Shown: positions 45,328-53,977, counted from the stretch's first letter. The stretch: 64,000 nt of DNA from Alphaproteobacteria bacterium (GCA_006226495.1 SBGU01000056.1:1-64000); one strand, 5' to 3'. Program-made: numbers and translations. Notes: a model not told the origin generated them from the sequence alone.

Positions 45328-45732
45328 CCCTTCGACGGGCTCAGGGCGAGCGGGGTTAATTTTTCAATTTGCTTTCAGCCACACCACTCCGCCCCACCAC
45401 CCCACCGCCGTTCGGGCTGAGCCTGTCGAAGCCCAGGATCAAAGGGCTCGCATTTTACCCGCACGAACACCGCCCTGCATCCAGCCCTTCGACAAGCTCA
45501 GGGCGAACGAGGTTAATTTTTCAACTTGGTTCCAGCGCTGCCGCTTCGCTCCACCACCTCGCCACCGTTCGGGCTGAGCCTGTCGAAGCCCAGGACCAAC
45601 GGGCTCGCATTTTACCCGCCCAACACACCGCCCTGCATCCCGCCCTTCGACAAGCTCAGGGCGAACGGGGTTGGTATGCACATGGATTACCGCGAGCCCG
45701 CTCCGCCGTTCGGGCGGAGCCTGTCGAAGCCC
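45328..45732. repeat. REP-like paired palindromic repeats, cluster II (three units)
   Basis: Three tandem units (forward arms at 45328-45354, 45483-45509, 45642-45668; inverted arms at 45408-45435, 45565-45591, 45705-45732), spaced about 155-160 bp. Inner spacers are of two kinds: units 3 and 4 share GGTTAATTTTTCAA, unit 5 shares the GGTTGGTATGCACATGGA type with cluster I. Inter-unit DNA is also repeated (GGGCTCGCATTTTACCCGC), so whole units were copied, not arms alone. Confidence 0.92.
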
Positions 45733-45866
45733 GGGAGCAAGGGGCTCGCTGGTCGTCGCTGCACCGGATTTTTGCGGGATTTGAGGTCGCGCCGTGCCGT
45801 GGGCGCAAGAGGTCATTTCATCTGTCCTTATGGTGCACCAAAGGCGGTTCGGGTGCAAGTTATTTT

Positions 45867-45881
45867 TTACGTTTTTCGTAA
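45867..45881. promoter_or_regulatory. Palindromic operator candidate TTACG-TTTTT-CGTAA
   Basis: 15-bp perfect palindromic arms, 87 bp before the GT61 start. Identical to the site at 55605-55619 and the same arms as the two sites in front of the S24-type repressor gene. AT-rich surroundings in otherwise G+C-rich DNA. Confidence 0.7.
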
Positions 45882-45967
45882 TTTTTGTCTGTGCCAGCTT
45901 TTTTGGGTGTGCGGTCATGTGTGCCCTTGCCGCCTGCAGGCGAAACCCGATAGATAGGGGGCAGGCA

Positions 45968-47173
45968 ATGTCGCCCGCACATCCAGGCCCAGGTGGAATG
46001 ACCGAACTTTCCTTCAGCGTTGATTATGCACCGGACCTGGCCGACTTCGCAGCGGTCCTGGACCGCGAGGGCATGCAGTTCACGCCCTACAGCGCCTTCT
46101 ATGAGGTGGAGACCACACCCGAGGACCGTTTCAACCCGAAACTGGCCGTCGGCGGGCACGACGTCACCACCAACTGGCTGAAACGGTATTTCAAATACCA
46201 GTCGCGCGGTACCAACCGGCTGGGTGTGCTGTCCTGCGCCAATATGCGGGTCACAGAAGAATGGGGCCTTGCGGTGGCACCCAGCGGGCTTGCGGTCACC
46301 GGCATGCATGGTTTCGGCTGGAATTTCCGGCATTTTGGCGTGCTGGCCGGCTCAAGTGCCACCACCACCAAGGACCAGGCCAGTTTCAGCCTGCCGGTGC
46401 GCGACCGCAAGACCGTGGCGCTGGAAGGCACCGCCGCCATGCTGTCCTTCCCCGGGGCGCTGACATACGGCCACTGGATCGTGGATGTGGCCGGGCGCAT
46501 GGAAATCCTGAACGCACTTGTGGACATGAACCTGATCGAGCATTTCCTGCTGCCGCGTGTGGCGTCCTGGATGCGGCCGTTCCTGGTGGCTTATGGCATC
46601 CGGCCCGACCGCATTGTCGAACTGGACGCCGGCACGATATACGAGGTGCCCAAACTGCTGGTGCCGACCACCCTGTCGCACCAGCCGGGCGGCACCCTGC
46701 CGATCCGCCTGGCGCGCGTGGTGTTCCGGCGTCTGGCGGCCATCAACCGCCAGTGGGGCAAGACCACAGGGCGCAAAAAGCGGGCTGAAACACCGCTCGT
46801 TTTCCTGGCCCACACGCGCCAGACATCGGGCGCGGGACGCGAAATTGCCAACCTTGACCAGCTTCTGGCGCTGGTGAAGGAAAAAAAAGGCAAGGTGGTC
46901 GACCCCCTCCAGATGTCCCTTGCGGACCTTGCGGCAGAGCTTTCGGGGGCCCGCCTGGTGGTGGCGCAGGATTCGTCCGTTCTGCACAATATCATCTTCG
47001 CGCCGGCTGATATCTTGCTCATTGAAACCGAACGGCGGCACAATCTGCTGCACCCGTCGATCCAGGAGGCCATCGGTCGCAGGCTGGCCTACTTCCCGTG
47101 CGGCAAATCCGACCAGGGCTGGCACCTGGACCTGCCCAGGTTCCAGCCGCTCCTGGAACGCCTTTTAAAGTGA
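45968..47173 (+). CDS. Glycosyltransferase family 61 (DUF563) protein
   Basis: 401 residues from the ATG at 45968 (AGGGGGCAGG upstream); the longer upstream frame has no homologous look. GT61/DUF563 pattern: N-terminal variable part, then SFPGALTYGHWIVDVAGRMEIL, TLSHQPGG, VFLAHTRQT, VVAQDSSVLHNIIFAP and LIETERRHN near the end. It transfers an unknown sugar and is cytosolic by the absence of a signal. It is outside the capsule locus and has the TTACG-N5-CGTAA operator about 90 bp upstream, so it may be controlled by the phage-type repressor, for example to alter surface glycans. Confidence 0.78.
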   Translation: MSPAHPGPGGMTELSFSVDYAPDLADFAAVLDREGMQFTPYSAFYEVETTPEDRFNPKLAVGGHDVTTNWLKRYFKYQSRGTNRLGVLSCANMRVTEEWGLAVAPSGLAVTGMHGFGWNFRHFGVLAGSSATTTKDQASFSLPVRDRKTVALEGTAAMLSFPGALTYGHWIVDVAGRMEILNALVDMNLIEHFLLPRVASWMRPFLVAYGIRPDRIVELDAGTIYEVPKLLVPTTLSHQPGGTLPIRLARVVFRRLAAINRQWGKTTGRKKRAETPLVFLAHTRQTSGAGREIANLDQLLALVKEKKGKVVDPLQMSLADLAAELSGARLVVAQDSSVLHNIIFAPADILLIETERRHNLLHPSIQEAIGRRLAYFPCGKSDQGWHLDLPRFQPLLERLLK

Positions 47174-47230
47174 CAGCCCCAACTTTGTAGCCCATAGTCG
47201 TGCCAGAACAACCGTGGGGAGTTGTATCCG

Positions 47231-48064
47231 ATGATAGCGAAATCCTGGTCTGCGGCCGGCCTTTTGCTGGCGGCAGTATGCGCCGGTGCCGCGAACGCAA
47301 ACGATTGCGCCTTTGACGGGCTGGACATGCCCGCCTTCACCGAAGCACCCGGGTTCGACAAGCCCTTCATCTTCGTGGGCGAAATGCATGGCACGACCGA
47401 AACACCCACCTTCACCGCAGCGCTGGCGTGCCAACTGGCGGCTGAGGGCCTGAGCGTGCTGGTGGCCCTTGAACAGCCGCAGAATGTGCAACTGCCCATG
47501 CGCCAGGACGACGGCCATTATGCCTTCGCGCTGGATGACGACGGCCTTTCGGAACGCTACTGGTTCCGCAAAAAACCGGACGGCCGCACCAGCGCCGCCA
47601 TGCTGGCGATGATCGACCGGCTGCAGGAACTGGCGGCGGACGACAATGCCCGCATCGACATACAGGGTGTGGACATACCCTGGGAGGACGATGAAATGAC
47701 CATCGACCGCGATGGCCATATGGCAGAAAACATCCAGGCGCTGTGGTCCACCGACCGGTACGACCGGGTGGTGGTGCTGGCCGGCAATTACCATACCCGC
47801 CTGCCGGGCGACAAGGTCATGGACACCATTGTCGCGGGGGTCGATCATGACCAGGACGACAGCTACAGCGTCGCTGTCCGGTCACCCAGGGGGCAGATCT
47901 GGGCCTGCATGGGCGCCACCTGCGGCGAACAGGACATGGGTGGCGGCAAGGGCCCCGACAGGCCAATCCTGCAAACCGTTGCAGACGAATACCGGGCGGC
48001 CACGCCCTACAGCGCCGTGCTGTGGTTGCCGCATTTCACGGCATCACCCCCGGCGCTGCCCTGA
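47231..48064 (+). CDS. Secreted TIKI/ChaN-superfamily protein
   Basis: 277 residues from the ATG at 47231 (GGGGAG nine bases upstream). Signal peptide with ...AGAANA cleavage. The first motif FIFVGEMHGTTETP (Glu and His) and the later LAGNYHTRLPGD (His) match the GxxH ... H layout of the EreA/ChaN/TIKI hydrolase-like superfamily. The two Cys near the C-terminus (WACMGATCGEQ) may pair. Substrate unknown: haem-binding, peptidase or esterase roles occur in relatives. Confidence 0.65.
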   Translation: MIAKSWSAAGLLLAAVCAGAANANDCAFDGLDMPAFTEAPGFDKPFIFVGEMHGTTETPTFTAALACQLAAEGLSVLVALEQPQNVQLPMRQDDGHYAFALDDDGLSERYWFRKKPDGRTSAAMLAMIDRLQELAADDNARIDIQGVDIPWEDDEMTIDRDGHMAENIQALWSTDRYDRVVVLAGNYHTRLPGDKVMDTIVAGVDHDQDDSYSVAVRSPRGQIWACMGATCGEQDMGGGKGPDRPILQTVADEYRAATPYSAVLWLPHFTASPPALP

Positions 48065-48085
48065 AGGCCGGGGCACGCCGGCGGC

Positions 48086-48658
48086 TTATTCAGCGACCAC
48101 TCCTTCAGGCAGGGCAGGAAGCGGCGGCACACCGAACCCGAGATCAAAATAGCCGACCTCCTGGATATGGCCGGGTTTCCAGACCGCCCGTTCGCGGCTG
48201 TTGACCAGTTCCATGCTTTTTTCGCGGTTGGCGGTGGTCTGGCCCATGCCCAGCACATATTTCGGGTTGCCGTACCGGTCCGCAAGCGGCAGTGCCACTG
48301 TTTCCAGATTATACACCAACCCGTCGGCAAACGTGACCAGGCGCACCAGCCTGCCACCACAGGGCTGGTTGAAATAACCATCGATGAAATCGGCGAAAAA
48401 ATCGCGCTCGCTGTCCGGATAGATATCGAACAGGTTCACGCCGGTCAGGCTCTGGCCGGCGGCGCCGCCCACATCGCTGCCGGCAAGCCGGGTGATCAGC
48501 ACATGGCGCGACCGGCGTTCACCAATGAAGATAATCGGCAGAAGCCGCGCCACCCGGGCCGGGTTGAAGCTGCGTTTCAGGGGGATATGCGCCGGCCCCT
48601 TTGGCAGGGAATGCCAGTGTTCCAGCAGTTGTTCGAGGGGCCTGTCAAGTGCACGCAT
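48086..48658 (-). CDS. PAS_5-type sensory domain protein, paralogue 1
   Basis: 190 residues, a single PAS-like domain with no output domain (PF07310-like). The family layout is visible: N-terminal helix LLEHWHSLP, RSFNPARVARLLPIIFIGERR, RLAGSDVGGAAGQSLTGVN, NQPCGGRLVRLVTFADG, then LPLADRYGNPKYVLGMG and the end motif YFDLGFGVPPLP. The start at 48658 has GGAAGG nine bases upstream. It is the leftmost and most diverged of six tandem copies, separated from copy 2 by a rightward small gene. Confidence 0.75.
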   Translation of the reverse strand: MRALDRPLEQLLEHWHSLPKGPAHIPLKRSFNPARVARLLPIIFIGERRSRHVLITRLAGSDVGGAAGQSLTGVNLFDIYPDSERDFFADFIDGYFNQPCGGRLVRLVTFADGLVYNLETVALPLADRYGNPKYVLGMGQTTANREKSMELVNSRERAVWKPGHIQEVGYFDLGFGVPPLPALPEGVVAE

Positions 48659-48818
48659 GGCCATGTGCCTTCCGCCCCGGCCCCCACCGCGCGCATAAGC
48701 AAAAGCCATTATAGCCTGAAGCCGCCGTTCATCCCAGATAAATGCGAGATGTGCGAAGGTCTTTTCTCGTCTCGAAAATCCGGGTATAACATCCCCCGGG
48801 AGAAGGGGAGACTGTGTT

Positions 48819-48938
48819 ATGCGTCATCATACCTGCACAAATGCCCGCCCGGGCCATGGCATTGTTGCCCTTATGGGGCTGTTCGTGTTTTTTGCCATTA
48901 TCGGTTACGCGCTGTATTACAGCCTGGCCGCGGCCTGA
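48819..48938 (+). CDS. Small single-pass membrane protein
   Basis: 39 residues, ATG at 48819 with AAGGGGAG eight bases upstream. Polar N-terminus with HH and one Cys, then one transmembrane helix (IVALMGLFVFFAIIGYALYY). Unknown; lies in the gap between PAS_5 copies 1 and 2 on the opposite strand. Confidence 0.55.
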   Translation: MRHHTCTNARPGHGIVALMGLFVFFAIIGYALYYSLAAA

Positions 48939-49018
48939 CGGCGGCGACAACCGAATGAAGCCTGACCGCCGGAGCCTGCGCCCCGGCAGCCTTTGCCGAA
49001 CATGAAACAGGGTTGCGT

Positions 49019-49585
49019 TCAGGCCGAAGCGCGCTGAAGCCGCGCTTTCACCGCGTCTGCTGCGGGCACGCCGAAGCCAAGGTCGATCAGGTCGATATCC
49101 CGAACCGTGAACATCTTCACCTTGCTGTCGCCGCCGATATCCTGCGTGTGCGACGACCGGCGCATGGCCATCAGGCCCAGGATATATTTCACGTCACCGT
49201 CGTCCGACGCCAGCGGCAGGTTCAGGCTGTGCATGTCAAACTGGCGGCCATTGTTGAAGGTCACTTCCCGGTGCAGCCGGGCGCCGCAGGGCTGGCCGCA
49301 CAGCGCGCTGGTGACATCGGCGAAAAAGCCCCACTGGCTCTGGTCATACAGGTCAAGATAGTTCAGCCCCGTGATGCTGCGGCCCATCACCGCCTCGATC
49401 GCGGTGCCGGCAATGCGCACATGCAGGTCCATTTCCTGCCGCTGTTCAACAATGAACACATAGGGCAGAAGCCGCGCCACGCGCATGGGGTTGAATCGTC
49501 GCCGGCGGGGGACCTGGCCACCCTCTTCCTGTTGCAGGGCCCGCCAGTAGGCCAGCATTTCGTCGAATTGTTGCTGCTGCAACAT
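49019..49585 (-). CDS. PAS_5-type sensory domain protein, paralogue 2
   Basis: 188 residues from the ATG at 49585 with GGAG upstream. Motifs of the family: FDEMLAYWRALQQ, RRFNPMRVARLLPYVFIVE, HVRIAGTAIEAVMGRSITGLNYLDLY, GQPCGARLHREVTFNNG, LPLASDDGDVKYILGLMA, DLIDLGFGVPAAD. No additional domain, no membrane segment. A PAS-only protein likely senses a ligand or works by binding a partner. Confidence 0.8.
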   Translation of the reverse strand: MLQQQQFDEMLAYWRALQQEEGGQVPRRRRFNPMRVARLLPYVFIVEQRQEMDLHVRIAGTAIEAVMGRSITGLNYLDLYDQSQWGFFADVTSALCGQPCGARLHREVTFNNGRQFDMHSLNLPLASDDGDVKYILGLMAMRRSSHTQDIGGDSKVKMFTVRDIDLIDLGFGVPAADAVKARLQRASA

Positions 49586-49666
49586 GGGGTACTCCGATAC
49601 TCTTAACAAAACTCTCAATAGGCGCTTTGTACCGGAAACCCATGAAGGGTGCCTTAACAAGTAGGG

Positions 49667-50221
49667 TTAATTTTCAATTGGGGACGCCGCACCCCGCACC
49701 AGGGCCGGCCTGGTTTCAGGTACCCCGAAACCCAGGTCCAGCCAGGACAGGCGGATATCGGCCATGTCCACCTCGTCCGGCGGGCCGTAAACCGGCTGCA
49801 CATTGGCGATACCGACACTGAAGCGCACCTGCCCGTCGCTGTCGGCCAGCGGCAGGCCCAGTGCCCGCACCCGGTACAGCGGATCGGACAGGATCTGCAT
49901 ATGCCGGTCCAGAACCACACCACAGGGGGTGTTCGCCAGCCCCTCGAACATGTCGGCATGCAGGTCCCATTCCGATTTGTCGTGCCGGTCCAGTATGTTG
50001 GTATTGGTTGCCGGCTGGCTGGTGGCGCCGTCCAGCGCCGTGCCGGTCAGGCGCGCGACCAGTTGGTAGCGGCTTTTGCGTTCGATAATATAGATGAAGG
50101 GCAACAGGCGCGGCACCGCCATGGGATTGAACTGCTGGCGGGCCGGAACCGGCCTGCCCGACGCGGCCTGGAGCTGCCGCCAATAAGTGAGAAGCTGGTT
50201 GAAAAAATCGTCGCGTGGCAC
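49667..50221 (-). CDS. PAS_5-type sensory domain protein, paralogue 3
   Basis: 184 residues, start GTG at 50221 with GGGGGAA upstream. Same layout as its neighbours: LLTYWRQLQAASG, QQFNPMAVPRLLPFIYIIE, ARLTGTALDGATSQPATNTNILD, NTPCGVVLDRH, LPLADSDGQVRFSVGI and DLGFGVPETRP. The GxNYLD segment is altered (NTNILD), suggesting a changed pocket. Confidence 0.78.
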   Translation of the reverse strand: MPRDDFFNQLLTYWRQLQAASGRPVPARQQFNPMAVPRLLPFIYIIERKSRYQLVARLTGTALDGATSQPATNTNILDRHDKSEWDLHADMFEGLANTPCGVVLDRHMQILSDPLYRVRALGLPLADSDGQVRFSVGIANVQPVYGPPDEVDMADIRLSWLDLGFGVPETRPALVRGAASPIEN

Positions 50222-50387
50222 AGATTCCCCCGGTCCGGTCCGGCGGTACCCTGGTCCGCCATAGTATGGTTAACATAACATTAACTATACGCCCGTCTGT
50301 ACCTGACAAAGATGAATCCAGCCTGAACGGCGATATTTTTTGCAACCCTGGCCCGAACACATCGGGCGGCGTGTCGGCCCGGTGGCA

Positions 50388-50915
50388 TCAGGGCGCGGGC
50401 ACGCCGTATCCGAGGTCCAGGAAATTCATGCCATAGGTCTGGGAGCTTGCGTTGCCTGACGGCGCCTTGCGCGGATCGCCCTGGCGTACCCGCGGGTGGA
50501 TAAGCCCGATGATATATCGGACCTCGCCCGCCTCGGTCGCCAGCGGCAGGGCCAGCGACAGCGCGCGGTAACCATGGCCTGATGTGGTGGTGACCATGCG
50601 GTCCATCCAGCCGCCGCAGGGCTGGCCAACGACGGCACCAAAATAGCGGTCATACGCCGGCCATTCATTTTCGGGATAGTAGGACAGGTAATTCTGACCG
50701 GTCAGCGGGCGGGTCGCAAGCGCATCGAGCGCCGTGCCCACAAGCCGCACATGCAGGTCAAACCGGTCCCGGCGTTCCAGAAGGAAGATGCTGGGCAGCA
50801 GCCAGGGCACATCCATGGGGTTGAACCGGCGCCGGCTGGGCACCGTGCCGCATTCGCTTTTCAGATGTTGCCAGTAATCGACAAGGTCGGTGAAATCCTG
50901 GTCCGTGTGCAGCAT
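50388..50915 (-). CDS. PAS_5-type sensory domain protein, paralogue 4
   Basis: 175 residues from the ATG at 50915 (GGAGACGG upstream). DLVDYWQHLKSECG, RRFNPMDVPWLLPSIFLLE, VRLVGTALDALATRPLTGQNYLSYY, GQPCGGWMDRMVT, LPLATEAGEVRYIIGLIHP and the end DLGYGVPAP. Single PAS-like domain. Confidence 0.8.
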   Translation of the reverse strand: MLHTDQDFTDLVDYWQHLKSECGTVPSRRRFNPMDVPWLLPSIFLLERRDRFDLHVRLVGTALDALATRPLTGQNYLSYYPENEWPAYDRYFGAVVGQPCGGWMDRMVTTTSGHGYRALSLALPLATEAGEVRYIIGLIHPRVRQGDPRKAPSGNASSQTYGMNFLDLGYGVPAP

Positions 50916-51002
50916 GGGCCGTCTCCAGATGCCGGGAACACAGTATGCCGCATGTATCCTAACATCTGGTGAACTTCCGCCCGCGATACGGGCATGCCAT
51001 GC

Positions 51003-51572
51003 CTAACCCGCCGTATCGGGGCGCCATGCGTCGTTCGGCGGCACACCAAAGCCGATGTCGATATAGCTGACATCGCGAATTTCCGAGCGGATATACAGGG
51101 CGGGCGCCTGTATGCCGGCCAGGAAGTCCGACCGGATGCTCATGAGCCCGATGATATATTTGACCTCGCCGTCCCGGGCTGAAAGCGGCAGGCCGATCTG
51201 GCGCATATTGTGTGTTTTGCCGTCCTGGAAGGTGGCGCGCCGCACCAGCCGCCCGCCGCAGGGCCGACCGCAGATTTCTTTCGCCAGCCCCAGGAAAAAC
51301 GCACGGTCGCCCGGTTCGCAGAAATCGAGATAGTTTTCCCCGGTCATGGCCCGCCCCATGGCGCCGTCAAGCGCCGTACCCGACAGGCGCACATGCAGAT
51401 TGTCCGGTGCCCTGAGTTCGAGCATATAGACAAACGGCAGCATCAGCCGCACCTGCATGGGGTTGAAGGCCACGCGCGACGGCACCAGCGCATCCGGCGC
51501 CTGCAGGCTGCGCCAGTAGGCCAGGAACGACTCGAACTCGTCGGCTCGCGGTATGGGTGTGGTATCCATCAT
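51003..51572 (-). CDS. PAS_5-type sensory domain protein, paralogue 5
   Basis: 189 residues. FLAYWRSLQAPDA, VAFNPMQVRLMLPFVYMLE, VRLSGTALDGAMGRAMTGENYLDF, GRPCGGRLVRRATFQDG, LPLSARDGEVKYIIGLMS and the end YIDIGFGVPPND. Closest in pattern to paralogue 2. Confidence 0.8.
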   Translation of the reverse strand: MMDTTPIPRADEFESFLAYWRSLQAPDALVPSRVAFNPMQVRLMLPFVYMLELRAPDNLHVRLSGTALDGAMGRAMTGENYLDFCEPGDRAFFLGLAKEICGRPCGGRLVRRATFQDGKTHNMRQIGLPLSARDGEVKYIIGLMSIRSDFLAGIQAPALYIRSEIRDVSYIDIGFGVPPNDAWRPDTAG

Positions 51573-51671
51573 CGGACCAGATTAAGGCGGATTTCGTTAA
51601 AAGGGAACAAACACCTGAGGTAGTACGCGCTTTCCGCGCCGCGGCCTGCGTCGCCGCAGAATGCGGGCCGC

Positions 51672-52229
51672 TCATATACCATCCAGCCCGGCAATCCTGA
51701 GCGGTGGCGGCGCGCCGTAACCGATGTCGAAAAAACTGATACCCAGGTTGTGAGACCGGGCCAGGGGCGCGGGGCGCATCTCACGCTGCCCCGCGTCGAT
51801 TTCCATACCGAACAGGCCAACAAGGTAACGGGGCGCACCGGCCCTGTCGGCCAGCGGCAGCACCAGGCTTTCGGTATGGAAACTTTCACCGGTTTCGATG
51901 ACCAGGTCGCGCTGTACGCGACAACCGCAGGGCACGGTGCAGGTGGTTTCGGTGCCGCGTCCGAAATCGGCCCATTCTTCTTCCGGATAAAAGGACAGGA
52001 AGTTGCGCCCGGTCATGGGGGTGACCATCACCCGGTCAAGCGCCGAGCCGGTGAACAGCACATGCAGGTCGGTCCAGCCCCTGACCTCGAACAGGAACAT
52101 CATGGGCATCAGGTGTGGCACCTGCGTGACGGAAAAAGCCGACCTTGCGGGCAAACCACCGTCGCCCGCGTCGTGCAATCGCCGCCAATAGGCAACCAGG
52201 TCTTTATAGTCCTTGTTGCTAACCAGCAT
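51672..52229 (-). CDS. PAS_5-type sensory domain protein, paralogue 6
   Basis: 185 residues from the ATG at 52229, with a run of G six bases upstream. DLVAYWRRLHDAGD, SAFSVTQVPHLMPMMFLFE (the FNPM motif is lost), FTGSALDRVMVTPMTGRNFLSFY, TVPCGCRVQRDLVI, LPLADRAGAPRYLVGLFG and the end FFDIGYGAPPP. First PAS gene after the phage-type genes DUF6362 and DUF1376 on the same strand. Confidence 0.78.
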   Translation of the reverse strand: MLVSNKDYKDLVAYWRRLHDAGDGGLPARSAFSVTQVPHLMPMMFLFEVRGWTDLHVLFTGSALDRVMVTPMTGRNFLSFYPEEEWADFGRGTETTCTVPCGCRVQRDLVIETGESFHTESLVLPLADRAGAPRYLVGLFGMEIDAGQREMRPAPLARSHNLGISFFDIGYGAPPPLRIAGLDGI

Positions 52230-52313
52230 TTTAACCCCCAATAGGCCCCTCCTTTATACAACAGCGTCCCCTTCTTGCCAACGCCGGGGGGCCTGGTTTG
52301 CAAAAGTTCGCGC

Positions 52314-52829
52314 TCAGGCCTGCAGGGCAACCAGCGCCGCCAGCCACTGAAGGCCGGCGTCGTAGCGCCTTTTGAGGGTCCAGCGAGACAGGCCAAGCCC
52401 CAGCGAGCGCCGCACCTTGGCCCAGGGTATGCGGGACTGGGCCTCGCCGTCCTGGTGCCAGGCCGCAAAAAACAGGATGCGGCGATCCAGCATGTCAGGC
52501 AGCAGCAGTAGAAGGTCCAGGGTCGGCTGCATCTGGTCGACCTCGTGGGCGCTGATACGCACCCGGCGCCGGGCTTGAAGGCTGGTCAGGCTTTCGCCGG
52601 CATAATCACCGCCTTCCGACCGGGTTTCCGGCCACAGGCAGCCGCGCATGCGCCGGAAGCCGGCTTCACGGTCCGGCAGGCGCCTGAGGGTCCATGTGGC
52701 GGACACCAGCCGCGTCTCGAGGGTATGCACCAACCGTTCCCTGAGCGGTGCCCCGGGGTCCGCCTGCACGTCGGCCAGCAGGCCGCGGGCCGTGGCCACA
52801 AGGGCCCTGTCGCTTTGTTTCGCTTTCAT
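52314..52829 (-). CDS. Phage-type DUF6362-like DNA-binding protein
   Basis: 171 residues. Layout of DUF6362-type proteins: a helical TLRRLPDREAGFRRMRGCLWPET segment, SAHEVDQMQPTLDLLLLL and a C-terminal RSLGLGLSRWTLKRRYDAGL resembling a helix-turn-helix. Such genes occur among early or regulatory genes of alphaproteobacterial prophages. It follows the DUF1376 gene on the same strand (41-bp gap). Exact role unknown. Confidence 0.6.
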   Translation of the reverse strand: MKAKQSDRALVATARGLLADVQADPGAPLRERLVHTLETRLVSATWTLRRLPDREAGFRRMRGCLWPETRSEGGDYAGESLTSLQARRRVRISAHEVDQMQPTLDLLLLLPDMLDRRILFFAAWHQDGEAQSRIPWAKVRRSLGLGLSRWTLKRRYDAGLQWLAALVALQA

Positions 52830-52870
52830 GGTCTGTCCTCTCGCTGTTGGTATTTTTTCCAGGTGTGGCC

Positions 52871-53845
52871 CTAGTCCCGGCGCCAGCGCCAGAGCGGGCC
52901 ATACCGCGCCCGGATTTCAGTCGGGATGTCCGGGTTCAGGGCTTCCCGGGGGTCGGGTCCCAACTCGGCCGGCAGGAAATGCGGATGCCCGGGCCCGATA
53001 TGCCAGTTGCGGGAGATATAATCCCCCCGGAAGCGGCTGTCGGCATCACCCAGGAACTGGCGCCAGTCGTCGGCGCTATCACGGTCAAACGCGCGCTTGG
53101 GCGGCGGGGCCGGGCGGCTGGCCGCGTGGGCCGCACCGGCCTTCAGGGCGCCAAGCCGCCTGTCCCGGGCTTCCAGCACCGCCTTCGAATAATAGTTCAG
53201 ATGGCCGGGCCGCTGGCCCGCGCGCGCCAGTTCCCGGCTGCCCAGCCGCACGAGCACAGGCAGGATATCGGCATCCAGGTCGGCACCGGCCTCAAGCCAG
53301 CCCGACACCGGGGATGTATCGCAACAATCCCCGTCAAGGCCGGCGGCGGCAGCAGCCGCCTGCACGGCACGAGCGACAGGGTCGACTTCTGCCACAGGCT
53401 TTGGTTCTGGTTTCTGGTTCTGGAGTCTGGTTGGCACATTTTCGCCAGCACCGTCGCCACCCCCACCGCCTGAAGCGGTCGCTGGCGCCGGTTGCCGTGC
53501 CGCCCGAAGGGCTGCGCGCACACGGCCACCCTTGGCGCCATTGGCCCGGTTTTTCGCCACCCGTTCCTGCACGCCTTCATAAACAGCCGTCAGTTTTTTC
53601 TGCCGCCACAAGCCACCATCGATATCGAAAAAATCTGCCAGCACGGGCCTGAGGCGGCGCCAGCGCACGGTGCCCACCCCGACAATGCGGGCCAAGGCGC
53701 GATTATCGTCCTTCAGGGCACAGCCCCGCGTGCGCCAGGCACACATCAGCAACAACAGGTACGCGCCATGTTCTTCCGTCGTCAGGTGCCGCGTGTCGGC
53801 CAGGTAGGCGTCGGTAAACAGGGGCAGCGCGGGAAATTCAGCCAT
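52871..53845 (-). CDS. DUF1376 phage replication-type protein
   Basis: 324 residues from the ATG at 53845 (AAAGGG upstream). N-terminal DUF1376 domain (about 1-90): FPALPLFTDAYLADTRHLTTEEHGAYLLLL, DNRALARIVGV, FFDIDGGLWRQKKL. A basic, Ala-rich linker with GGGGGD follows, then a C-terminal part seen in phage replication-initiation proteins (LNYYSKAVLEARD). It is divergent from the S24-type repressor; the shared 130-bp gap contains two TTACG-N5-CGTAA operators. Confidence 0.75.
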   Translation of the reverse strand: MAEFPALPLFTDAYLADTRHLTTEEHGAYLLLLMCAWRTRGCALKDDNRALARIVGVGTVRWRRLRPVLADFFDIDGGLWRQKKLTAVYEGVQERVAKNRANGAKGGRVRAALRAARQPAPATASGGGGGDGAGENVPTRLQNQKPEPKPVAEVDPVARAVQAAAAAAGLDGDCCDTSPVSGWLEAGADLDADILPVLVRLGSRELARAGQRPGHLNYYSKAVLEARDRRLGALKAGAAHAASRPAPPPKRAFDRDSADDWRQFLGDADSRFRGDYISRNWHIGPGHPHFLPAELGPDPREALNPDIPTEIRARYGPLWRWRRD

Positions 53846-53894
53846 CAGGGGGCCCTTTCGCGGGATTGGCATTGACTTCGAGACCCGATTATGA

Positions 53895-53909
53895 TTACGT
53901 TATTCGTAA
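53895..53909. promoter_or_regulatory. Operator candidate TTACG-TTATT-CGTAA (repressor gene, distal)
   Basis: Perfect 5-bp arms. Its centre is 33 bp (about three helix turns) from the next site; both lie between the divergent DUF1376 and S24-repressor genes, the normal place for an autoregulating phage-type repressor. Confidence 0.8.
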
Positions 53910-53927
53910 GTTATTGCAATCAGAAAA

Positions 53928-53942
53928 TTACGATTAACGTAA
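53928..53942. promoter_or_regulatory. Operator candidate TTACG-ATTAA-CGTAA (repressor gene, proximal)
   Basis: Perfect 5-bp arms, ending 36 bp before the ATG of the repressor gene. A half-site (CGTGA) follows at 53964-53968. Confidence 0.8.
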
Positions 53943-53977
53943 ATTGTTCTGATCGCCATTATTCGTGAGGGCGCAAG

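Noticed and set aside
44664-45732. CRISPR array
   Set aside because: The repeats are in alternating orientation, spacing is 50-110 bp, and the spacers themselves are conserved; this is a REP-like family.
45794-45967. N-terminal extension of the GT61 protein with a hydrophobic segment
   Set aside because: The extension runs through the TTACG operator and AT-rich promoter-like DNA, and a good start with ribosome site exists at 45968.
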